Both the position numbers and the translations under genes were made by a program. A stretch of DNA of 10,894 nt from Dolichospermum compactum NIES-806 (GTDB lineage Bacteria; Cyanobacteriota; Cyanobacteriia; Cyanobacteriales; Nostocaceae), in NCBI RefSeq assembly GCF_002368115.1, contig NZ_AP018316.1:3311350-3322243 (forward strand), given 5' to 3'. The notes beneath the pieces are model-generated. The model worked only from the letters and a program-made list of their open reading frames with translations. It made no database searches and was not told where the DNA came from. Below are positions 1 through 5,530 of the stretch, in pieces; the first letter of the stretch is position 1, and the number at the start of each line of letters is the position of its first letter.

Positions 1-1
1 G

Positions 2-163
2 TTGGCAATGTTGGGACAGTTGTTAGCATATCAAAAAGGGGATTTTGTGACTGCACTGGACTATTTACAGCAGTCTTTGGTGATATTGCGGCGTATCCAA
101 TCTCCCGATGCTGAGACAGTGAGAGGATTTATTAATGATGTGCAACAAATGGCAAACGGTTAA
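2..163 (+). CDS. C-terminal end of a TPR-repeat protein (5' truncated by window)
   Basis: The forward frame is open from the window edge to TAA at 161-163 and gives 53 residues. It reads as the last TPR helix pair (QLLAYQKGDFVTALDYLQQS, then LVILRRIQSPDAETV) and ends in QQMANG. This ending resembles cyanobacterial TPR proteins, in which TPR units often follow regulatory or signalling domains; the rest of the protein lies outside the window. TPRs mediate protein-protein contacts, so no specific role can be assigned. Related, degraded copies of this ending occur at 2281-2312 and 2512-2595. Whether the upstream gene is intact cannot be judged. Confidence 0.6.
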   Translation: MAMLGQLLAYQKGDFVTALDYLQQSLVILRRIQSPDAETVRGFINDVQQMANG

Positions 164-195
164 GGTACTTTCTTAAACTTATAAATTTTGAAAAT
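145..195 (+). repeat. 51-bp TPR gene 3' end, copy A (copy B at 2281-2331)
   Basis: The last codons of the TPR frame and 32 bases beyond its stop recur at 2281-2331 with the same length and three differences by eye. The match continues past the stop codon, so it reflects duplication of DNA, not only protein conservation. Sequence diverges just after copy A, where 34 codons of unclear origin follow. Confidence 0.8.
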
Positions 196-298
196 GCCGC
201 AACAAACATCAAAACAAGAAACTGAATGGGAGTTTGCAGAAATCTGGGTAGATACGTTGATATCGCCTCCTTATATTCTGATGTTAGTCAAAGAATAA
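164..298. other. Short intergenic stretch with a doubtful 34-codon ORF
   Basis: The segment lies between the TPR gene and the reverse-strand DUF4351 fragment. A forward ORF from ATG at 194 to TAA at 296-298 would encode 34 residues beginning MPQQTSKQETEWEFAEIW. It has no recognisable Shine-Dalgarno and no family was recognised. It is most likely chance or another gene remnant. No RNA gene or clear terminator was seen. Confidence 0.3.
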
Positions 299-625
299 TC
301 AGGAAAATTCTGTATCCATAACCCTGCACAAAACTATAAAATCATCTTTGCCAGTTTTTTTCGATAGATAATTCGATTCAAACTTATTAAACTTAGCTAA
401 CAATTCCTCACGGGAAAGATTAGATAAATTAAGTAATAACTGGGTTCTTTCCGTCAAAGAAAGTTCCATCAACTGACTGATAATAGCAGATAACTCCTCA
501 TCTAAATTACCAAAACGCACCGCTAACAAACTCTCGACCATCAAACGCTGTCCTTCCTGTCTTCCTTCCTGTCTTCCTTCTTCAAGTCCCTCTTGTTTCC
601 ATTCTTCCCGTTGTTTTAGAGACGC
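299..625 (-). pseudogene. DUF4351/Rpn-family nuclease, C-terminal fragment
   Basis: The reverse frame runs from the edge of the 244-bp repeat at 625/626 to TGA at 299-301. It starts KQREEWKQEG, continues with the EEGRQEGRQEGQ repeat typical of these proteins, then MVESLLAVRFGNLDEEL, the DUF4351 signature (RFGNLD). The PD-(D/E)XK nuclease half, about 200 residues, is missing. The frame hits a stop at 629-631 inside the repeat, so no full gene can exist here. An ATG at 544 could in principle give an 81-residue DUF4351-only product. The intact relative at 2669-3574 has the same architecture. The gene was probably truncated when the repeat arrived or by an associated rearrangement. Confidence 0.75.
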
Positions 626-869
626 TGATTACGTCACCACTTCCTCTAAGATACAAGGTTGGGTTAGGCAACAGCGTCAGCTGACGCATTTTTGAGGTTT
701 TGTGCCTCAATTCAACCTATGTAATTTCATGATTTTGAGCTTAATCGACAAATATTGCCAGAAGAACCCCAAAGGCGACCGCAACTGTGGCAAAATGTCA
801 ATTATTTAAAACAATTAATTACAGAGAATTTATCTAACTTAAAGTTATTCCCCACAGAATCGCCGATAT
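626..869 (+). repeat. 244-bp direct repeat, copy 1 (copy 2 at 3595-3838)
   Basis: Copies 1 and 2 align over 244 bp at a constant offset of 2969 with no gaps and about 12 substitutions by eye (about 95% identity). Each has a roughly 115-bp noncoding left part with the perfect 14-bp palindrome GCGTCAGCTGACGC (674-687 here), followed by part of a bioF tail. Both copies end inside the bioF frame after the codons for PTES. No transposase or obvious terminal inverted repeat is associated. Confidence 0.9.
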
Positions 870-1036
870 TATGTTTTCAATTGCCTAGTGCAGCAGCAGC
901 ATTAACAGCCGGAAAGCATTTGCGAGAATCAGGAATTTTTGCCCCAGCCATTCGTCCCCCCACAGTTAGCACCAGCCGCATTAGAATATCTGTAATGGCT
1001 ACCCATGAGTTAACACATCTTCAGAAATTGGTATAA
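743..1036 (+). pseudogene. bioF: bioF remnant: 8-amino-7-oxononanoate synthase C-terminal tail
   Basis: The frame encodes NRQILPEEPQRRPQLWQNVN, then LCFQLPSAAAALTAGKHLRE, GIFAPAIRPPTV and SRIRISVMATHELTHLQKLV, ending at TAA 1034-1036. This is the C-terminal small domain of BioF, the PLP enzyme that condenses pimeloyl-ACP/CoA with alanine in biotin synthesis. The family is usually about 380-390 residues. Here roughly 95 remain, and the PLP-lysine domain is absent. The frame is closed upstream by a stop at 722-724, and the TTG at 755 has no ribosome binding site. It is a gene remnant, with a shorter second copy at 3712-3846. A functional bioF should be elsewhere in the genome. Confidence 0.85.
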
Positions 1037-1075
1037 GTGATCAAAAACATGAAAGGGTAAGGCTTTATTGAGTTT

Positions 1076-1098
1076 AGCAGCGATAGCGAAGCGCTGCT
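1076..1098. repeat. Small palindromic repeat (hairpin)
   Basis: AGCAGCG (1076-1082) pairs with CGCTGCT (1092-1098) over a 9-base loop rich in GCGA/AGCG motifs. A related arrangement (CTGCTGCAAGCAG) follows immediately. It is similar in style to the small dispersed palindromes of Nostoc-type genomes. No coding frame covers it. Confidence 0.5.
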
Positions 1099-1142
1099 GC
1101 AAGCAGTTCGCCTGGAATGTTACGGTAATGAAAATTATTTCG

Positions 1143-1174
1143 CGCAAAGTCGCAAAGGAGCAAAGACGCAAAGA
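1143..1174. repeat. 8-bp tandem repeat, four units
   Basis: The four consecutive units are CGCAAAGT, CGCAAAGG, AGCAAAGA and CGCAAAGA. This is a short tandem repeat of a type common between genes in filamentous cyanobacteria. It lies in noncoding DNA and no function is implied. Confidence 0.7.
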
Positions 1175-1306
1175 AAGAGATTTTCTTTTTAACCCATTGT
1201 AGAGATTTAGCAAAAAATTAAATCCTGGATATCCTGATTCTGACAATTATTATATAATCAATTTTGCTTACCTACTTATCAATAAGTAATCTCACTGGAA
1301 AATTTT

Positions 1307-1535
1307 ATGCCTGTTTTTCTACAAACTCTGAAAGAGTATTGGGAAGCGATGCCTACGGCGAGCGAAGCTATCGCCCTCTTTCAGCAGTCTTTACAAATCA
1401 CTGAAAGCATTGGGGATATCCAAGGTAAAGCCATGACATTATGGTGGTTAGGGCATATCGCAAAACAACAAGGATGACAATTATGAAGCCGCTAAAATAT
1501 GGCAACTAGAAGATGAATATGAGCAATTACCATAG
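1307..1535 (+). pseudogene. TPR-protein fragment with frameshift and a 21-bp insertion
   Basis: From ATG 1307 the frame gives MPVFLQTLKEYWEA, seven residues from an inserted repeat, then ALFQQSLQITESIGDIQGKA, a TPR helix pair, and stops at TGA 1475-1477 (56 residues). The homology continues in another frame at 1473-1535 (DDNYEAAKIW, EDEYEQLP), so one frameshift at about 1472 separates the parts. Removing the 21-bp insert at 1351-1371 restores the TPR run YWEAIALFQQSLQI. This is a degraded gene. The same parts recur at 2172-2414. Confidence 0.7.
1346..1374. repeat. 21-bp dispersed element inside a former HIP1 site, copy A
   Basis: GCGAT (1346-1350) and CGC (1372-1374) flank 21 bases (1351-1371) beginning GCCTACGGCGAGC and ending AAGCTAT. 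Without them the flanks join as GCGATCGC, the HIP1 octamer, encoding E-A-I-A-L in a natural TPR context. The whole unit is an imperfect palindrome (GCGAT...ATCGC). It matches the class of very small (about 20-30 nt) dispersed repeats known in Nostoc genomes. An identical copy is at 2172-2200. Confidence 0.75.
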
Positions 1536-1573
1536 GTCTTATAGGCAATTAGGATATTATAAGAATAGCGTAA

Positions 1574-1580
1574 AAGGTGA
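1574..1580 (+). promoter_or_regulatory. Shine-Dalgarno that fixes the Uma2 start
   Basis: AAGGTGA lies five bases before ATG 1586 and is complementary to the 16S rRNA tail. The alternative GTG start at 1577 is inside this motif, so ATG 1586 is the better start. Confidence 0.7.
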
Positions 1581-1585
1581 ATCAG

Positions 1586-2167
1586 ATGGTTGTCACAATT
1601 TCTCAAGCTAAAAAAAATCCAGTTGGAGCTTTGCTATCAAATCTAACATGGGAAACTCTGGAAAAATTAGATGCAGATTTGGCAGAAACTGGAGCGCAGT
1701 TAACTTATTTAGATGGGTATTTAGAAATTATGACTCCTTTATCTGATGCCCATGAAGAACCTAAAAATACTTTAGGTCAGCTTTTAGAGATTTATATGCG
1801 GGTGAAAAATATTCGTTTTTATGGACGTGGTAGTACAACAATTGGGACAAAAGAATTAGGCGCACGCAAAGAACCAGATGAGTCTTATTGTTTGAGTAAA
1901 CGCAAACCAGTTCCAGACTTGGCAATTGAGGTAATAGTCACCAGTGGTGGAATTGACACCCTAGAAATTTATCGTCGAGTCGGAGTATCAGAGGTTTGGT
2001 TTTGGCAAGATGGTGTAATTTCGGTTTATTGTTTGCGTTCTACAGGATATGACTTAGTAAGTAAGAGTGAATTATTACCAGAATTGGATTTGCGGTCACT
2101 AGAGTTTTATTCTCGAATGGCAGATCAATATGATGCAGTGAATGCTTTTATGCAATCGTTGATGTAG
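1586..2167 (+). CDS. Uma2-family PD-(D/E)XK endonuclease-like protein
   Basis: The 193-residue protein is about the normal Uma2 length (roughly 180-200) and appears intact. Starting from ATG 1586, the visible family marks are YLDGYLEIM (about 42-50), KEPDESY (about 95-101) and PDLAIEVIVTSGGIDTLEIY (about 110-129), followed by VSEVWFW. Within these, D98, D111 and E115 are the likely metal-binding residues of the nuclease core. Uma2 proteins are hugely expanded in cyanobacteria and their biological role is unsettled; DNA cleavage is inferred from the fold. The gene stands alone: TPR remnants lie on both sides, and a 21-bp dispersed repeat begins five bases after the stop. It is inside the interval bounded by the two 244-bp direct repeats. 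Confidence 0.88.
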   Translation: MVVTISQAKKNPVGALLSNLTWETLEKLDADLAETGAQLTYLDGYLEIMTPLSDAHEEPKNTLGQLLEIYMRVKNIRFYGRGSTTIGTKELGARKEPDESYCLSKRKPVPDLAIEVIVTSGGIDTLEIYRRVGVSEVWFWQDGVISVYCLRSTGYDLVSKSELLPELDLRSLEFYSRMADQYDAVNAFMQSLM

Positions 2168-2171
2168 AGAA

Positions 2172-2200
2172 GCGATGCCTACGGCGAGCGAAGCTATCGC
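2172..2200. repeat. 21-bp dispersed element inside a former HIP1 site, copy B
   Basis: GCGAT (2172-2176), a 21-base insert (2177-2197) and CGC (2198-2200) repeat the sequence at 1346-1374 exactly. The downstream TPR codons are also shared (the frame encoding QQSLQI and ESIG), so this copy was probably duplicated with its host TPR gene and not inserted independently. Confidence 0.75.
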
Positions 2201-2414
2201 CCTCTACCAGCAGTCTTTACAAATCAGTGAAAGCATTGGCAATATCCAAGGTAAAGCCGCGACTTTGCACTGTTTAGCTAACAAATGGCAAACAGTTAAG
2301 GTACTTTCTTAAACTTCCAAATTTTGAAAATATTATGAAGCCGCTAAAATGTGGCTACTAGAGGATGAATATGAGCGATTGAATAATCGTATTTTACAAC
2401 AAGATTCTGATTGA
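2175..2414 (+). pseudogene. TPR-protein remnant, rearranged
   Basis: From ATG 2175, inside the dispersed repeat, the frame gives ALYQQSLQISESIGNIQGKA and ATLHCLANK, then shifts relative to the ancestral TPR ending (CAA ATG GCA AAC AGT TAA, 2284-2301) and stops at 2310-2312. A further piece at 2331-2414 encodes YYEAAKMWLLEDEYERL and ends QQDSD at TGA 2412-2414. The pieces match those at 1307-1535 and 145-195 but in a different order, with the C-terminal tail spliced into the middle. It is a rearranged dead copy. Confidence 0.65.
2281..2331 (+). repeat. 51-bp TPR gene 3' end, copy B
   Basis: This matches 145-195 over the full 51 bp with three substitutions. The TPR stop codon (2299-2301) and its 3' flank are preserved, but the upstream codons belong to a different part of the gene, which shows an internal deletion or recombination. 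Confidence 0.8.
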
Positions 2415-2437
2415 TGATGAAGATTAAAAATATTATA

Positions 2438-2480
2438 GCCCCCTCCTCGCTTGCGGGGTTGGGGTTGGGGTTGTCTTGTC
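2438..2480. repeat. C-rich/G-rich intergenic repeat with hairpin
   Basis: The segment CCCCCTCCTCGCTTGCGGGG can fold with CGC/GCG next to the TT loop and the C-runs facing the G-runs. It is followed by three GGGGTT-like units. This resembles a degenerate copy of a widespread cyanobacterial intergenic repeat. It could act as a weak terminator but has no T-run. Confidence 0.45.
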
Positions 2481-2511
2481 ATAAACCAGTATTTTCTTAT
2501 ATCAGTATATA

Positions 2512-2595
2512 AAGTTTTATCGTCAGCGTGTTCAATATCCCGATTCTCAAAGCGTGAGGGAAATTATCAATGTTCTGCACAAATCAAGGCATTAG
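2512..2595 (+). pseudogene. TPR-protein C-terminal remnant
   Basis: This frame encodes KFYRQRVQYPDSQSVREII, then NVLHKSRH, ending at TAG 2593-2595. It aligns with the tail LRRIQSPDAETVRGFIND at 62-163, so it is another decayed TPR ending. The overlapping ORF at 2451-2642 is in a different frame and is not supported. From here to 2668 nothing else is recognisable. Confidence 0.5.
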
Positions 2596-2668
2596 ACCCT
2601 TATGATACAATAATACTAACTCAATTAAGAACTCTCCTCTAATTTTTTAACTCCCCAATCATCAATCC

Positions 2669-3574
2669 ATGACCAAAAAAGTAGATATTGGTAGTAAACG
2701 CTTAATCAGTCTCGCCCCCGATAATTGGGTACAATGGGTAACACAAAGAAAAGATATTCGGGTGAGAGAGTTTATTTCTTCAGAATTTCAATGGATAAGC
2801 CGCGATAACGACGTACTGATTAAAGCCGAAAACCCAGAAGGGGAGTTTTTAATTCTCAATGAGCTACAATTGCGTTATAACGAGAAAGTTCCTCTCAGAA
2901 TGACGGCTTATATAGCTTTAGCCAGAGAACGGTATAATTTACCCATTTATCCTGTCCTTATTAATATTTTACCCCACGTAAAAACACCCAACATTCCCAA
3001 ATTCTACCAACAAGATTTTATGGGAATGAAAAGTTATCAAGACTATCGGGTAATTAATCTCTGGGAAATTGAAGCTAGTTTAGTATTTGCAGAAAATTTA
3101 TCAAGTTTATTACCCTTTGTACCAATTCTCAAAGGAGGTGGTGAAGAAGCAATTGTCAGAAAAGCAGTAATTAAACTGCGGGAAAATGAACAGTTAAGCG
3201 ATTTAGAACCCTTATTATCATTTTTTGCATCCTTTGTCCTAGAAATACCAATAGTTCAACAAATCATGAGGTGGGATATGACAGTATTAAGAGAATCACC
3301 CTGGTATAACGAAATCCTCAAACAAGGGTTACAGGACGGTTTACAACAAGGTTTACAACAAGGTTTACAACAAGGTTTACAACAAGGTTTACAGCAAGGT
3401 GAAGCTAATTTAGTTATTCGTCAACTATCAAAGCGTTTTGGTAATCTAGATATAGCAATTGCATCACAAATTCGCCAGTTATCAAGTCCTCAATTAGAAA
3501 CATTAGGAGAAAGTATCTTTGATTTTTCTGCTATGGCTGATTTAGAAAACTGGTTACAACAAAATACTGATTAA
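2669..3574 (+). CDS. Rpn/DUF4351-family PD-(D/E)XK nuclease-like protein
   Basis: The protein has 301 residues and looks complete. Residues about 10-140 form the nuclease-like half: REFISSEFQWISRDNDVL (about 33-50) followed by FLILNELQLRYNEKVPLRM (60-78), where D46 or D48 with E65 and Q67 fit the D...ExQ variant of the PD-(D/E)XK fold. Residues 219-244 are glutamine-rich LQQG repeats. Residues 245-301 are the DUF4351 tail (IRQLSKRFGNLDIAI). Relatives of the recombination-promoting nuclease (Rpn) group cut DNA and some are linked to phage defence; activity here is inferred. ATG 2669 lacks a clear Shine-Dalgarno, while an internal ATG at 3278 has one. The gene is bounded by TPR debris upstream and by the second 244-bp repeat 20 bp downstream. 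Confidence 0.85.
   Translation: MTKKVDIGSKRLISLAPDNWVQWVTQRKDIRVREFISSEFQWISRDNDVLIKAENPEGEFLILNELQLRYNEKVPLRMTAYIALARERYNLPIYPVLINILPHVKTPNIPKFYQQDFMGMKSYQDYRVINLWEIEASLVFAENLSSLLPFVPILKGGGEEAIVRKAVIKLRENEQLSDLEPLLSFFASFVLEIPIVQQIMRWDMTVLRESPWYNEILKQGLQDGLQQGLQQGLQQGLQQGLQQGEANLVIRQLSKRFGNLDIAIASQIRQLSSPQLETLGESIFDFSAMADLENWLQQNTD
3268..3280 (+). promoter_or_regulatory. Possible internal ribosome binding site and ATG in the Rpn gene
   Basis: GAGGTG (3268-3273) is complementary to the 16S rRNA tail and lies four bases before the in-frame ATG at 3278-3280 (codon 204). Translation from here would give a 98-residue product made of a short leader, the LQQG repeats and the DUF4351 tail, without nuclease residues. 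Some Rpn genes are known to encode a short C-terminal product from an internal start. Whether this site is used is unknown. Confidence 0.4.
3323..3400 (+). repeat. 12-bp in-frame tandem repeat encoding LQQG units
   Basis: About 6.5 units of a 12-bp motif (CAAGGTTTACAA in phase) encode QG-LQDG-(LQQG)5. The central units are identical in sequence, and the first and last have substitutions, a pattern expected from replication slippage. Because the unit is a multiple of three, gain or loss changes linker length without shifting frame. Confidence 0.9.
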
Positions 3575-3594
3575 AAAAGATAAAATCTGGGAAT

Positions 3595-3838
3595 TGATTA
3601 CGTCACCACTTCCTCTAAGATACAAGGTTGGGTTAGGCAACAGCGTCAGCTGACGCATTTTTGAGGGTTTGTGCCTTAATTCAACCTATGTAATTTCATG
3701 ATTTTGAGCTTAACCGATAAATATTGCCAGAAGAACCCCAAAGGCGATCGCAACTATGGCAAAATGTCAACTATTTAAAACAACTAATTACAGAGAATTT
3801 ATTTAACTTAAAGTTATTACCCACAGAATCTGCGATAT
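3595..3838 (+). repeat. 244-bp direct repeat, copy 2
   Basis: This is the ungapped partner of 626-869. The 14-bp palindrome is at 3643-3656. The copy keeps an intact HIP1 octamer GCGATCGC at 3744-3751, where copy 1 has GCGACCGC at 775-782. It starts 20 bp after the Rpn stop codon. Confidence 0.9.
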
Positions 3839-3846
3839 GCACTTGA
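3712..3846 (+). pseudogene. bioF: bioF remnant, short second copy
   Basis: The frame encodes ILPEEPQRRSQLWQNVNYLK, then QLITENL and PTESAI, and stops at TGA 3844-3846 just after the repeat boundary. Only about 40 residues of the BioF small domain remain, fewer than in the copy at 743-1036. It cannot be functional. At PTESAI it may be closer to the ancestral bioF than copy 1 (PTESPI). Confidence 0.75.
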
Positions 3847-3884
3847 ATAAGGTACAGAATCTACAGTAAAAGTTATATGCTAAG

Positions 3885-3912
3885 AGACTCCAGACTCCAG
3901 ACTCCTGACTCC
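3885..3912. repeat. Heptanucleotide tandem repeat (AGACTCC)3 TGACTCC
   Basis: There are four 7-bp units, the last with one change. Heptamer STRRs are characteristic of heterocystous cyanobacteria. The array is in frame with the downstream small gene but is not expected to be coding. Confidence 0.85.
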
Positions 3913-3924
3913 TGGTATATCAAT

Positions 3925-4161
3925 ATGTTACCTCATATCCAAACCTTAATCTCATTAATCGAAACCTTACCCTTAAATATCCAAAAACAAATAGTAGAAC
4001 ATCTGCAAGAATATATTCAACAATTTACCAAAAATTTAGATCCTGAACAAAAAATCATCCCAACAGATGATTATTCCTCACAACTTTCTCCAGAAGAATT
4101 GGAAATGTTGAATAATTGCACAGAAATTCCTGTCTGGTCTCCCTTTGATTCATCGCAGTGA
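3925..4161 (+). CDS. Small cyanobacterial protein of unknown function, possibly antitoxin-like
   Basis: From ATG 3925 the product has 78 residues: a predicted helical N-terminus (MLPHIQTLISLIETLPLNIQ, KQIVEHLQEYIQQF), an acidic middle, and the ending LSPEELEMLNNCTEIPVWSP. The N-terminus resembles short cyanobacterial helical proteins sometimes found as antitoxin partners, but no toxin gene is adjacent. An earlier in-frame ATG at 3877 would add 16 residues encoded by the heptamer repeat, so 3925 is preferred. No Shine-Dalgarno is visible. xseA starts 80 bp downstream on the same strand. No function was recognised. Confidence 0.5.
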   Translation: MLPHIQTLISLIETLPLNIQKQIVEHLQEYIQQFTKNLDPEQKIIPTDDYSSQLSPEELEMLNNCTEIPVWSPFDSSQ

Positions 4162-4212
4162 ATATAATTTCTGGATGCTAAAACCCAGAGAATTTATCAG
4201 TAGAATTAATCC

Positions 4213-4240
4213 AAAATCTAAAATATAAAATATAAAATCG
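4213..4240. repeat. Heptanucleotide tandem repeat just upstream of xseA
   Basis: The four 7-bp units AAAATCT, AAAATAT, AAAATAT and AAAATCG end one base before the xseA ATG. The array occupies the place where a ribosome binding site would be, and no Shine-Dalgarno is present. Its AT-rich, unstructured nature may help initiation, which is an inference. Confidence 0.8.
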
Positions 4241-4241
4241 G

Positions 4242-5462
4242 ATGATCTTTAACTTTTCTAATACCGCCTTTTCCGTAACTGAATTAACCGACTACCTAAA
4301 ATTACTCTTAGAACAAGATGAAATTCTTAGACAAGTATGGGTAACAGGGGAAGTTTCCAGCGCCAATCATCACCAAAGTGGGTTATTTTTTACACTAAAA
4401 GATACGGATAGTACAGCCTCTATTAAGTGCGTATCTTGGAAAAGTCAAATAGCAAAATTGGCACAAATGCCTGTGGCTGGCGAACAGTTAATTATTTTAG
4501 GCAGTATTCGCATTTATCCACAACGGGGAGAGTATCAACTAACAGTGTGGCAAGCCTTACCTGCAGGTGTAGGTTTACAGGCGTTACGCTATCAACAACT
4601 AAAAAATCGCTTACAGGCTGAGGGACTATTTGATACAGAAAGAAAGAAATACATTCCCCCACATCCACAAATTATCGCTGTCGTTACGTCCCCAACAGCA
4701 GCCGCTTGGGGTGATATTCAAAAAACCCTCAAACATAGATATCCCAGCTTACACATCTTATTTTCTCCCGCGACAGTGCAAGGGGAACAAGCACCAGCAT
4801 CCATAGTTAAAGCCATTGAAAGAGTCAAAAAAGATGGTCGTGCAGAAGTATTAATTTTATCGAGAGGTGGTGGTGCTGTTGAAGAACTAGCTTGTTTTAA
4901 TGATGAAAGAGTCGTTATGGCTGTTGCTAATTGTCCAATACCAGTAATAACAGGAATTGGACACCAAAGGGATGAATCCTTAACAGATTTAGTCGCTGAT
5001 TCATGCGTACATACACCAACAGCCGCAGCGGAAACAGTTGTCCCGTCACTGTCTGATTTACAAATTCAACACCAACAGCGAATTACAGACTTGTGTACAG
5101 CGGTAAATTCATCATTAGCAGCTAGGGAAAAGCAACTTCAAGGATTAAAACATCGGTTGCGTCAATTGCGCTTAGATAGACAAGTAGAACAGGAAAAAGA
5201 CAAGTTATCTTGGCAACAGCGGCAATTATTACAAGTAACAACGGGAAAATTACAACAAGCCAATCAACTCTTAGAAATGTTACGCCAAAAATTGGCGAGT
5301 ATTGACCCTAAATCTGTATTACAGCGTGGTTACGCAGTAGTGATAACAGAAAATGGTGTAATTCCTCGTTCTGTATCAGAATTAACTATAGGAGAAAATT
5401 TAGTGATTCAGTTGGCACAAGGTCAGGTAACAGTTAAAGTTATAGAAGTTACTGAAGGTTAA
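4242..5462 (+). CDS. xseA: Exodeoxyribonuclease VII large subunit
   Basis: The 406-residue protein is the catalytic subunit of exonuclease VII, which degrades single-stranded DNA from both ends in repair. Residues about 8-105 form the OB-fold ssDNA-binding domain (FSVTELTDYLKLLLEQDEIL, WVTGEVS, GLFFTLKD). The catalytic domain carries VVTSPTAAAWGDI (D158), LSRGGGAVEELACFND (R208) and GIGHQRDESLTDLVAD (H241, D244), matching the essential residues known in the E. coli enzyme. A long helical, probably coiled-coil stretch follows (about 270-350), and the end has DPKSVLQRGYAVV. E. coli XseA is about 456 residues, so the helical part is somewhat shorter here. ATG 4242 gives the canonical N-terminus. 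The partner xseB is not next to it. A NYN-domain gene follows after 68 bp. Confidence 0.97.
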   Translation: MIFNFSNTAFSVTELTDYLKLLLEQDEILRQVWVTGEVSSANHHQSGLFFTLKDTDSTASIKCVSWKSQIAKLAQMPVAGEQLIILGSIRIYPQRGEYQLTVWQALPAGVGLQALRYQQLKNRLQAEGLFDTERKKYIPPHPQIIAVVTSPTAAAWGDIQKTLKHRYPSLHILFSPATVQGEQAPASIVKAIERVKKDGRAEVLILSRGGGAVEELACFNDERVVMAVANCPIPVITGIGHQRDESLTDLVADSCVHTPTAAAETVVPSLSDLQIQHQQRITDLCTAVNSSLAAREKQLQGLKHRLRQLRLDRQVEQEKDKLSWQQRQLLQVTTGKLQQANQLLEMLRQKLASIDPKSVLQRGYAVVITENGVIPRSVSELTIGENLVIQLAQGQVTVKVIEVTEG

Positions 5463-5530
5463 ATTCTGGAAAAGTATATTTTCAGACTTCAGACTTTATG
5501 CCCAGGATGCTCTACTGTACGATGTAAGCT

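Larger units (their letters stand above)
1037..1306. other. Intergenic stretch with small repeats and no gene
   Basis: Nothing coding was recognised on either strand. The stretch contains a 7-bp-stem hairpin at 1076-1098 and an 8-bp tandem array at 1143-1174. The reverse ORF across 1010-1246 reads through these repeats and has no family features. The remainder is AT-rich. Confidence 0.6.

Noticed and set aside
674..687. Perfect 14-bp palindrome followed by Ts considered as a terminator
   Set aside because: The palindrome has no spacer for a loop, leaving at most about four stem pairs; it is better described as part of the 244-bp repeat.
1010..1246. Reverse-strand 78-codon ORF
   Set aside because: It runs through a hairpin repeat and an 8-bp tandem array and overlaps the bioF remnant; no protein family features.
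2451..2642. Forward 63-codon ORF
   Set aside because: It begins in a G-rich repeat, and the TPR remnant at 2512-2595 is in a different frame.
3323..3400. Regular repeats considered as a CRISPR-like array
   Set aside because: The units are 12 bp with no spacers, in frame, and encode LQQG inside an intact protein.
626..3838. Composite transposon flanked by the 244-bp copies
   Set aside because: No transposase, terminal inverted repeats or target duplication were seen; the copies contain gene debris, so only a direct-repeat arrangement is claimed.
3877..3924. Upstream ATG start for the small protein before xseA
   Set aside because: The added 16 residues are encoded by a heptamer tandem repeat and do not resemble protein sequence; ATG 3925 is preferred.
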